Assembly (NCBI GenBank): GCA_025642075.2
Contig: JAODUO010001659.1
Span: 17,501 to 81,500, forward strand
Source of the DNA: Ridgeia piscesae
Taxonomy: Eukaryota > Annelida > Polychaeta > Sabellida > Siboglinidae
Direction of reading: 5' to 3'
DNA length: 64,000 nucleotides
The position numbers were made by a program, and so were the translations under genes. Positions 25,070 to 33,883 of the stretch are shown in pieces. Every line of letters begins with the position of its first letter. Within the stretch, counting starts at the first letter, position 1. A model generated the notes under the pieces. The model saw only the letters and a program-made list of their open reading frames with translations. It was not told where the DNA came from and did no database searches.

Positions 25070-25860
25070 AACACATGTTAATTTGTCGTTATAATCATGT
25101 ATATTTACATGGTATATGTGCCGATGAGAATATTAATGTAATGACGTTTAAATGTATATTTGGACATTATTTTAACAAGCCATTCGTTGAGAGAATTCCA
25201 ACATTTCACGCCGAGTACAGGTATGGACATTGCTCTCATATTTATGCGGACATTTTCTCTGATGAATTGATGTGTTCTACGTGCAGAATATAATGGAATA
25301 GATTTTATGAATAACTGTTGAAGATCGTATGGTAAAACATTATGATAGGCATCAAACTTAAATAAAATTGTTTTTAGTTCAACTATGTCATTGAATTCAT
25401 AGAATAAGTTATTTGTATGATCCCGTCGATTGGCACCGTTGATCAGTCTAATTACTCTTTTCTGTATTAATAATACATTGTATGTTTGTCACATATGTAT
25501 TTCCCCATATTTCACAACAATACATTAAGTGAGGTAAAAATAATTAACAATATAGAATACGCATGCTAGAGTGGTCGATACAATGGCTAACTTTGTAAAT
25601 AACAGATGCAACTTTCGATAGCTTGGATTTCACCATGTTAATGTGGTTCTTCCAGTTTAACGATTCATCAGTTAAGACACCAAGAAATGTAATGGCTTGA
25701 ACTCTCTGTATAGTAACATTATTGATAATGATAGCAACATCTTGTTGATGGGTATATCTGCCAAATAATATATAATTCGTTTTAGCAATATTTAATGACA
25801 GTTTGTTTACACAAAACCACTTGTACATCTTATCAAGCTCCGTATTTAGTTTTGTCACTG
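25070..25860 (-). mobile_element. LINE C-terminal fragment
   Basis: On the minus strand, 25858-25544 encodes ELDKMYKWFCVNKLSLNI, KTNYILFGR, ITFLGVLTDESLNWKNHI and SKLSKVASVIYKVSH. The next stretch reads LMYCCEIWGN (near 25510). The C-terminal part is at 25290-25130 (MRAMSIPVLGVKCWNSLNEW). These match the segment after the YADD box in a LINE reverse transcriptase, with family motifs WF-x-x-NKLSLN, FLGV-x-x-D-x-x-L-x-W-x-x-H and G-x-K-x-W-N-x-L. Stops and frameshifts break it. A 119-codon plus-strand frame over the same DNA is taken to be its antisense shadow. Confidence 0.8.
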
Positions 25861-26726
25861 GACCGCATTTTGTGGGAATGGTATGTGTCCAACTCTTTGG
25901 TGTGGCTACCTGTTGTGCGGACCGACACTGTTCCCGGCCGCTGTTTTATTGTTGCATGTCATCGCATGGTAGGTGGTGCTGTCTCTCAAGGTCTTGTTTG
26001 GCTGTGGCTTGCATGATCCGTCCTTCGTGCCTGTCTTACAAGTCTGGGAACATCATGTTTGACTAATTCACCTCTCTTGTTTCAGTGATGCTTACAGTAT
26101 CGGCTTGTTGACTGGACAGTCGATTTTGCTGACCGTGTTGTATCAGACATTACGTTATGCAAGAGAGCAGTGATGAAGCCGGCCCCCGGTATGCAAATGT
26201 TTTGGCAGACGGCCTGCATTTGAATGATCTTGGTTTGGCCTAGTCTTAATTATATCTGCGTCGTGCTGCTATTAGATGCTTTTCTCCCAACTTTGTTGGC
26301 ACACTCACTCCATCGATTGACTTGTACTCCTGCTTACCGTTTCTTACTGCACATGCTACATTGCTACTTGCAGGAGTTCCCCTTGTCTGCATGGTCGCTG
26401 GCGGGTCTGGTAACGCTATGCCATGGAGTTACTGTTCACATGTCTTGGATGTTCTGCATTCAGATGTGCAATTTTGGTTTATTTGTCTGTGATGTGCCTT
26501 ACCATCTTTCGACACGCTGTGCTGTGAGGCCGATATCCCTAACTACTACGTTTATATAGTAGTTGGTGCAAGGCATTGCATTCTTACATGCGCTAAATCT
26601 GCATGCGTGTTTTGAGTCTGTAGATTGTCTTCTAGGATGAGGATAATGTTCCGCTGCCACATCGTTCCGTCTTGCACAGGCTATGTTGCGGACCATGTCT
26701 AGATTGTTGTCCTTGCCCAGGGTGAT
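25861..26726. other. Non-coding stretch
   Basis: It holds the second copy (25975-26026) of the short repeat seen at 21757-21800. Otherwise nothing recognisable is seen upstream of the palindrome and minisatellite. Confidence 0.35.
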
Positions 26727-26776
26727 GACGACTTGATTCACACCGATATATATATATCGGTGTGAATCAAGTCGTC
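26727..26776. repeat. 50-bp perfect palindrome
   Basis: The 25-base left half, beginning gacgacttgattcacac, is followed without a spacer by its exact reverse complement. The centre is an ATATATAT run at about 26748-26755. It could form a long cruciform. Confidence 0.95.
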
Positions 26777-26796
26777 TACAGCCTGGCTACGTGACT

Positions 26797-27200
26797 GCCT
26801 GGGGTGGTGATGTGTTTCACACCATTTCTTGTATGCGTTCGTGCCTATCTGCATGAACTTGCTGTTGTAGACCACATATTTATAGTTGGGCGTGCATTGT
26901 GGTCGGCCCAGGGTGATGATGTATTCCGCACCCTTTTGTGTCTACGAGCCGGTATGCATTCACAGGCTGTAGGAGAACACACCTTTGTTTTTAGTGTTGC
27001 CTTGCAGTTTGTCCTGGGTGATAACGGTGCACTCCATACTCTTATATGTTACGAGCCTGACTGCTTCCATGGCCCTTGTTGTTGACCACGTTTTGTTTCT
27101 TAGGCTTGCATTACGGTCGGGCCTATGTGATGGCGCATTACTCCACATCCGTCTGGATATGAGCCGGGCGGCATGTTTCCCCTATGTTCTAGACAATACA
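26797..27200 (+). repeat. Diverged ~108-bp minisatellite, about four units
   Basis: Units begin near 26797, 26906, 27012 and 27121. Each starts with a variant of 'gcc(c/t)(a/g)gggtgatgatg' followed by 'ttc(c/a)(g/c)cac' and ends in 'ttgcattgtggtcg'-like sequence. The units are well diverged. The stretch ends just upstream of the GT31 remnant. Confidence 0.6.
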
Positions 27201-27217
27201 GCTTCATCCACGTCTGA

Positions 27218-27766
27218 TATTCGCCTGCTACAACGAACAGTTTGTTAAATGAAAGTTACACCTACGGCGACATTGTTCAATCGAGTTTTGTCGAAGTTAA
27301 CAGTAATCTCACATACAAAGCGTTCTCAGCATTGAAGTAGGTATCGCTGTATTGCAGCAACGTCAAGTTCGTGTTAAAATCTGACGACGACATATTCGTG
27401 AACCCGATTACGTTGATGAAGTACCTTGGTGTAGACAAACCAGTTAAGGGTATTATCATCTGCAAAGTGAACGAGCGGGGTCAGGTAGTTCGTGCTGGCT
27501 ACCATCGAATCGTGTCACGGGATGATTATGCTGTTGCCCATTACCCTCCCTTCTCTTCTGGGTCTGCTCACCTCATGACACCGGATGTCGTCATCGCCAT
27601 TTATCATACATCATACACCGTCGGTTTCTTCTGGCCTGACGATGTCTTCATCACCGGTCTGGTGCCATTTAAACTTGGTAACATCACGTTTGTTCAAATA
27701 GCGAACAGGATGGATGTGTTAAACAGACAAGGAGGTTGCTTCAGCAATGACAGGCCAGAAAATTAA
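27218..27766 (+). pseudogene. GT31 beta-1,3-glycosyltransferase remnant
   Basis: GT31 enzymes add Gal, GlcNAc or GalNAc in beta-1,3 linkage in the Golgi. Here the frame reads ESYTYGDIVQSSFVEVNSNL, TYKAFSAL, K, TAG (27338-27340), VSLYCSNVKFVLKSDDDIFV, then YPPFSSGSAHLMTPDVV and FFWPDDVFITGLVP. The order YGDI-Q, NLT-K, YC-N-KF-LK-DDD-F, YP-F-SG, DDVF-TG is that of GT31, and DDD is the metal-binding motif. The TAG stands where the family has Trp (K-W-V), a one-base change from TGG. An in-frame TGA at 27215-27217 closes the 5' side. The N-terminal anchor and the RxxIRxTW region are missing, either on a lost exon or deleted. Confidence 0.8.
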
Positions 27767-28397
27767 ACGATATATTTTCGGACACGTACACGATATCAAT
27801 CTTTTCCGAAAGACATGGTTAACATCCACTACACCGCAATAATAGTGTGATCGCAAACAGGCGTCGCCAATCGCAAGTTGGTAAATCGAACACCACAACG
27901 ATTAAACAACCGGGCAAAAAATGAAAGGCTCGAACGTGTGCAGCAAGCTCTGGTGGCTATAATTGCACGATTACTACGAGGGAAAAAACAACGTTCAGTC
28001 TATTTAGGCGAGAAATTGCAAAGTGGTCGTACGACTAATGGGCCCACCGAACAGATGGCCTGCCTTATTCGACAGGCGGCGCTGACTGAACCACTAATGT
28101 CACAGATTCGCATGTGTCTTATTTCATCTCATGAATATATCGCTGTTATGTGTTTAAATCACACTATATAAACTTGCAGCATACGCGCCTGAATTAAGTA
28201 CCGTCTGAATTATTGATTAATTATTAGGATGTTTTAATGTGTACCTGTTATTGCATTGTATATTTGTATTAGTAAGATATGTTAAAAGGGGAAATATTAT
28301 ATTAAAAGGTGTTTGGAACAATTAGAATAGTGATTGTTTTATACAATCATGGTATATAATATGTATGTTAATGTGTGTATGAAGCTCCGAGTGTGTT
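27767..28397. other. Non-coding stretch 3' of the GT31 remnant
   Basis: No recognised gene. A 97-codon open frame at 27878-28171 is rich in Arg and Gln but matches nothing known. Confidence 0.35.
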
Positions 28398-29030
28398 TTA
28401 TGTAGAAGCTATGTGTTTGGTTGCAACATTTTCCAAAAGATCCTGGAATTCTTCGAAGAAGTTAGCTGGGTGACCTGGAAGGCGATAAATACAAATGAAA
28501 AAACCAGAGAAGCACGAATGTGATATGTTAACACACATAGATTCAAAGCTAGTGTGGTCAAGGCTGGTGTGTAGGTTTGTGTTGATAAGTTTTGAGGAAA
28601 CCAACACCACCGCCTCCAGCTGGACGTGGTCGACGGTGGAAGGTATAGCCAGGAGGAGAAATATCGGCAATACATGCAGCTGTGTCATGCTGTCTGAGCC
28701 AGGTCTTAGTGACAGCAATATTGTCTATCGTTTTAGAAATTATAAGATCGGTAAGAGGTGGTTTTTTAACGAATGGAACGAATATTAGTGGTGGGCAGGC
28801 GAATATTGTGCCTGATCGCAGGTCTAGGATTAAGACTAACATCTCCCGCTAGCAGTAGGATTAAGGCCAATTTAAATGTTAGCCTGGAACGGGGTATTGG
28901 TAGTAATTTTCGGTTGAAACAAAGATTAAGGCATGGCAGACTGTGTAAATATGTCAACGATTCATGTGTGGTCATGTATTTGGAAGGTGTTGAAATTACA
29001 TCTGACCACTGTGCCAGTGTGTTATACAAG
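28398..29030 (-). mobile_element. LINE 5' fragment: start of ORF2 endonuclease
   Basis: On the minus strand the DNA reads ALILLLAGDVSLNPRPAI, TNIRSIR (another frame), TKTWLRQHDTAACIADISPP with GYTFHRRPRP and GGGGVGFL, then SFESMCVNI and IYRLPGHPANFFEEFQDLLE. This is the N-terminal part of an L2/CR1-type ORF2, with the G-D-x-x-x-NPGP lead and apurinic-type endonuclease motifs. It stops before the catalytic C-terminal part. At least two frameshifts occur. Confidence 0.8.
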
Positions 29031-29280
29031 GAAAATCATGGCTTCTAGAAGCTGCAAAACAGGATAAAAATAAAACACACAATGAAAACAATGGTGACAT
29101 TTGACAAAATCTGCTCAAGTGATATAATTAATGTATCATAAAATGATTAATGACTGAGAGTAGCCAGACGTTCTAAAATAATGTAAATGTTTTAATGTTT
29201 GGGTAAACAGTATTAAAACTTAATAAATAATATATAATAAATAAATAGATGAGAGTGAAAAATAGCAGACAATATATATA

Positions 29281-29343
<63 letters not shown>

Positions 29344-29519
29344 GTAAATAAATAAATAATGTATTATAAAATAAATATTACATAGACATAATCAAGTGGT
29401 ATTTAAAATTAATAATAAAATAAATAAGTAGTTTCAGATGAGTTTGTAAAATGCTAAATGTAGAAAGAGTCTTTAAACAATGTAGACTGGGATGTCTTTC
29501 CGTATGAATCGGATGCCCA
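29031..29519. other. AT-rich stretch with a (TA)n tract at 29285-29338
   Basis: Non-coding DNA with a TA microsatellite and 'aaataaataa' runs on both sides. No gene is recognised. Confidence 0.6.
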
Positions 29520-29757
29520 AAGTGAGGTAGTGATTGATTTGACTTTATTTGGGTATGAACTAAACAAAAATATTGGGGTACATTGTTTTAGACACCTGTA
29601 AGGCCCAAAATCCAAGATGTCCGCCATCACTCATGGAAAATACAGAAAATGATAAATGGAGCAATGTGGAGTGAACAACATGTCCCAAAGGCATAGGATT
29701 CGAACCCGGGTCCTCTTATTCTAGAGTCCGAAGTGATACCGCTGAGCCATATAGTGA
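29520..29757 (-). mobile_element. tRNA-derived SINE
   Basis: On the minus strand the first ~72 bases look like a tRNA. TGGCTCAGCGG is an A-box, and GGTTCGAATCC is a perfect B-box, with a tRNA-like D arm and T arm around a decayed anticodon stem. They are followed by about 160 bp of unrelated body ending near 'caaataaagtcaaatcaatc'. Such a tRNA head plus body is the structure of a SINE transcribed by Pol III. A simple tRNA pseudogene is the alternative. Confidence 0.7.
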
Positions 29758-30480
29758 TTTAATGCACTCTTAAAAACGTCATCGTTGTACAGTTATCGTA
29801 TTGGAAAAGGTAGTCGTTTCCAAAGCTCTGTAGCAGCTGCGGGGAAATTCGCGTCTCCTGCTTTGCATTTTGATTTAGGTCTTTTAACCTGTATGGTTCC
29901 TGCAGAGCGAAGGGATCGGTTTGACGTGTAGATGTAGGTAAGGTCACGCAAGTACTTTGGTCCACGACAGTTGACTGCTCTGTGGACAAGTAGCATTACA
30001 TTGAAACAGACACGTTCCCGGACCGACAACCAATCAAGTTATTTCAGCACAGGCGTAATGTTGGCATATTTTGGCACACGCATGATCAGTCTAGCAGCCG
30101 TATTTGCAATAGACTGACAAAGTTTTTGCCAAATGTGCATTAACAGAGAATAACAATAAGCAAGTCTTGATGTCACTAGTTCTTTGACCACCCTCTCCCT
30201 CGTATGTATCGACAAGAACGAAATGAAATAGCAGCATCGAACGATTTTTTATGTGTTGGTAGACATGTTCTTGTGATTGTCCAAGTTGACGTCAAGGTTA
30301 TTTACTTTATCAAAGGCTTGGATGAGTGCACCACCAACATTGATGCTGAGTTCGTTAACTAATTTATTTACAGACACTGTCACAATTGGAAGGAACTCCG
30401 TTTTCTATTAATTTTATTTGAGATAATTTGAGGTGAGCCACTCCCAAATCTCAACTATGCAGTCTTGAAGACGTGGTATG
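29758..30480 (-). mobile_element. LINE C-terminal fragment (L2/CR1-like)
   Basis: The minus strand reads KELVTSRLAYCYSLL, NTAARLIMRVPKYANITPVL (stop) LDWLSVRERVCFNVMLLVHRA, NCRGPKYLRDL, RSLRSAGTIQVKRP and FPAAATELWKRLP. This is the classic tail of L2/CR1 ORF2 (NTAARL, ITPVL-x-x-LHWLPV, F-x-x-LLV-x-x-A, F-x-x-AAP-x-LWN-x-LP). It lies right beside the SINE. Several stops and frameshifts are present. Confidence 0.8.
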
Positions 30481-30690
30481 ACTTTGAATAATAACTTAGA
30501 AATTAGAGCAAACGCATACATCAATTGCAGTTCGGCAGCGTAGTTTTCAGCTCCCTGCATTGTGTCTTGGTAGCTCTGGTCGACGTACATATAATCGTTT
30601 TCATCAGTCGATCATGACGATTATCACTATGTTCATACATGTTTAAAATCATCTATAGTTCGCCGTATGCTTCACACGTAAAAACACAGA
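30481..30690. other. Spacer between LINE fragment and element E2
   Basis: Non-coding; nothing recognised. The last three bases, AGA (30688-30690), are the left target duplication of E2. Confidence 0.5.
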
Positions 30691-31189
30691 TAGTCGGGGC
30701 GCAATGGTCTATTTTTGGTTGTCCTGTATTTTATTAAACTTCAAACCCTCCCGAATAATATTCCAGATGGCAACCCTCTCAAATCAATGTACCTCACTTC
30801 AAAAATTGTACTTATATCCAGGCCTATAATGGCCCCATTGTATATGTTTCTCTTTCCACATTTTCACAGCAACAAACATAAGTGTAGTATAGACTAATCA
30901 GGAATGACGAGAACTAATATATGTGGCAATATGTTGTTGATACGCTTATTTTTCAAGATGCCAGATACAAAACATTGGTCAAAATAACGATAAATCAGTT
31001 CGGTTTCGCAGTTGACAAAACGAGTCATAGTTACATTAATATGTAATCAATATACTTATGTAATATATAAAATAATGTACATTCACTTACCTACTGAATA
31101 TTGCAAAGCAATAATAAAATAGTACTAAGTTATAAGCAATTACGAGCCACCCCACCCCCTAAGTGTTGTGCAATCGTGACGTGACGCAT
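30691..31189 (+). repeat. E2 left terminal inverted repeat
   Basis: It aligns along its length with the reverse complement of 32330-32864. Examples of shared runs are 'ggcaaccctctcaaatca', 'caggaatgacgagaacta', 'atcagttcggtttcgcag' and 'ctactgaatattgcaaagc'. Confidence 0.9.
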
Positions 31190-31544
31190 ATCGGAGTGGA
31201 TTTCATTGATTGTATAATTTTCGCATTCCTTAGGGTAATGTACACTATTGAAGACAAAGTAATGGTGCATAACCTACTGCTGGTTATCAATGCGATGTTT
31301 GTTAAGACAATATAACATTATGATAACACGCATTATATGAAAATAAAAATATATCAAGGTGTTACTCAATCATATAATCATATCTTAAACATTGTTCTGT
31401 GTCATCTGCGTCATTCTTGTCACAGCCATGGTTTCCAGCAAGAGTCCGAACAGGTGTTACTCGCCCACATTTTGTATCGTTCCCTTTGCACTTGCAAGCA
31501 GCACAACGCGGCAGTTGGGATTTAGCGCCCAAAATATTCCAGCT

Positions 31545-32107
31545 TGCTCCAGTAGCCCATTTGAAATATCATGCAAAGCCTGATCAGCCATAGCTACTGT
31601 GTGTTTCACCCCAAACATGTTGGCAAACATTGCTGCATATTCTAAGCGGATCTATTTGACCAGAATGGACCATTAGGCCATATATAGCAAGTGGCTAGCA
31701 CTTTTGACGCCAGTGTTGTGAAGAAAACATTTCAACCTTGACAGTTGTTGCTTTCGAGCTCTACTTTCTTTATGGGTGACGAACGGCAAATTTACCATGC
31801 CACAATCATCAACTGGAAGTATTGATCACACGTAGGTTGCAAATCTACAGTCCTCGTCTTTTCAAGTGATCTGGCTTTACGCTTTTCGCACAAAGAAATG
31901 TAGCGTGGTTCAATTGGAAAAAGCATGGCCCTCGACAATGAAAGTTTCAATATGTTATGAAGATAACAGTGCGAAAATCTTCGTCCTTGCCGTCACCAAA
32001 TTGTTATCTTCAACAATCAAAATAGCTTATGCAGACGACAAGTTACCGTTTTTTAGACGTCAACAATAGTGCTGTCACATACTATATAACAATTTTGGTA
32101 ATCATAT
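31545..32107 (-). pseudogene. E2 gene remnant, N-terminal part (repeat A copy 2)
   Basis: The minus strand includes RLEYAAMFANMFGVKHTVAM followed by ADQALHDISNG, matching the remnant at 19.6-21.0 kb and the DQ-x-Y segment of the E1 gene. The rest of the protein, including nuclease and Cys-rich tail, is deleted; the left terminal repeat follows almost directly. Stops and frameshifts are present. Confidence 0.6.
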
Positions 32108-32281
32108 GTATCCGTTGTTTTAATTTTGTTAGTTTCGTAGGTATTGTCGATAAAACACGGTGGACACCAAAATAAGTTAAATGACTGATACGTTGTAAAA
32201 TATGTCAATCAAACTTTATAACAAACCTCATGTATTTGAAAACAAAAATACATTATATTTAATTTACACATTATACGCAAC

Positions 32282-32282
<1 letters not shown>

Positions 32283-32319
<37 letters not shown>
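32283..32319. repeat. (TA)n microsatellite inside E2
   Basis: Pure TA repeat located next to the inner end of the right terminal repeat. Confidence 0.95.
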
Positions 32320-32322
<3 letters not shown>

Positions 32323-32329
32323 CAACATT

Positions 32330-32864
32330 TGCGTCACATCACGATTGCGCAACACTTAGGGGGTGGGGTACATATTTGGCTCGTGATTGCGTATAACGTA
32401 GCACTATTTTACTATTGCTTTGCAATATTCAGTATGTGAACGAATTTACATAATGTTGATATATTACATAAATATATTGAATACATATTAAGGTAATTAT
32501 AACTCCTGTTGTGAGATGTCAACTGCGAAACCGAACTGATTTTTCGATTTATTGTCGAAGGTTTTGTAATTGGCTTCCTAAAAAATAAACATATCAATAC
32601 GATATTGTCATAAATATTAGTTCTCGTCATTCCTGAGTTTGTTGTCAAACATTTACTGTGAAAGTGTGGAAAGAGAAATATATGCAACGCGGCCATTAAG
32701 AGACCACATAGACCTGAATGTAAATGCAATTTTCGGAGTGAGGTACACTGATTTGAGAGGGTTGCCCTCTGGAATATTACTAATGAACGTTTGAAGTTTA
32801 GAAAACGACAGGGCAACCAAAAATAGCACGAGGTGTTCACTTCGATCCCCGTGCGCCCCAACTA
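32330..32864 (-). repeat. E2 right terminal inverted repeat
   Basis: Reverse complement of 30691-31189 with small indels. The outer tip is at 32864 (CAACTA on the plus strand). Confidence 0.9.
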
Positions 32865-33158
32865 AGAACTGTACACAATTGTAAACGTAAAAGATCAACT
32901 GATTACAGTGATATTAGCATGCGCCTAATTAAAAAGTGATGTTCACAATAATTAAGCTTTTTGGTTATATATGTAATGTATAATTTCAAAAGGGTGTTTT
33001 TTCCCAACAAAATAAAAATAGCTAAAGTGATCCCACCATACATGTATGTAGAAAAAAATCCATACATGTATGTAGAAAAAAATGTTTATTTTTAAAATAA
33101 ATTACAGGCCAATGTCTCCATTACCACAGTTATCTTGTAAAACAATGCAATAACGTAA
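32865..33158. other. Short spacer between E2 and E1
   Basis: Non-coding. A 26-bp phrase built around 'ccatacatgtatgtagaaaaaa' occurs twice in tandem at about 33035-33082. The last triplet, TAA (33156-33158), is the left target duplication of E1. Confidence 0.6.
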
Positions 33159-33578
33159 TAGTCCGGGAGCAGAGAGGGTTGACCCTGCATTGTTGTATTA
33201 AGTTTTCTTTACTGTTGATTTTGTCTCTATTTTCAGAAACTGCTTGATGACATGTTGTCACCCTTGAGCAATTTGAGAAATTCAAGACGGCGTCCAAGAT
33301 GGCCGCCATTACATATAAATGTCTATAACTCCCAACCTGTTCATCATAGGAAGGTGATTTGTGTCTCTATACCTAGGTTTTAGGGGTCTAGCTTTCCATC
33401 ACAACTAAGTATTATGTTAATATTGTATTACATAATGGCAATTTCCAAGATGGCTGTCAAAATGGCCCCCGTAACACTAAAACTGGCATATCTCCTTAAC
33501 TATTTACTCCAAATTAGTCGTGAATGTGTCTATCACTGGGTATTTTGGTGACACATCTATCTGTATCAGATCAAAGTT
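33159..33578 (+). repeat. E1 left terminal inverted repeat
   Basis: It aligns with the reverse complement of 36433-36845, for example through 'cacccttgagcaattt', 'cctaggttttaggggtc', 'actaagtattatgttaat' and 'tatctccttaactattta'. The outer 50 bp are less conserved apart from the tip and a GCATTGTT block. Confidence 0.92.
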
Positions 33579-33883
33579 CATATACTGATGATGTCATCTA
33601 GAAATTCAAGATGGCTGCCAGTTTACAAGCCCTGGTATATCTTCTATACTATTCAATCTTGGGGGAAATATGGAAAGGTAAACGACCACAGGTGTTATAT
33701 TATAACAAAATAATGCCAACATTAAAGAACATTTAATGTTCTTTAATTTTAAATCTGAATTCTCACACCGACTAGCAAAAGCATATTATACAATTCATAT
33801 TTAAGGATGGCTACCACTTCACCAAATAATTTACACTGTTGTACATTGTGTTTCCCATGTGCATCGCAAAGACATGCAATGAA

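Larger units (their letters stand above)
30691..32864 (-). mobile_element. Element E2: DNA-transposon-like element with ~500-bp terminal inverted repeats
   Basis: The ends are long inverted repeats (30691-31189 and 32330-32864) whose tips read TAGTCGGGGCGCA and, on the other strand, TAGTTGGGGCGCA. The flanking triplets are AGA on both sides (30688-30690 and 32865-32867), which is a 3-bp target duplication. The inside holds only the N-terminal part of a gene related to that in E1, plus a TA microsatellite (32283-32319). It is therefore an internally deleted, non-autonomous copy. The boundary rests on three agreeing signs: repeat end, tip motif shared with E1, and matching triplets. Confidence 0.85.

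Noticed and set aside
24934..25293. 119-codon plus-strand frame with ten or so Cys/His
   Set aside because: It is antisense to a recognisable LINE C-terminus on the minus strand (VLGVKCWNSLNEW), which explains the DNA better.
27878..28171. 97-codon plus-strand frame after the GT31 remnant
   Set aside because: Matches nothing known and is not joined to the GT31 frame; could be 3' untranslated sequence.
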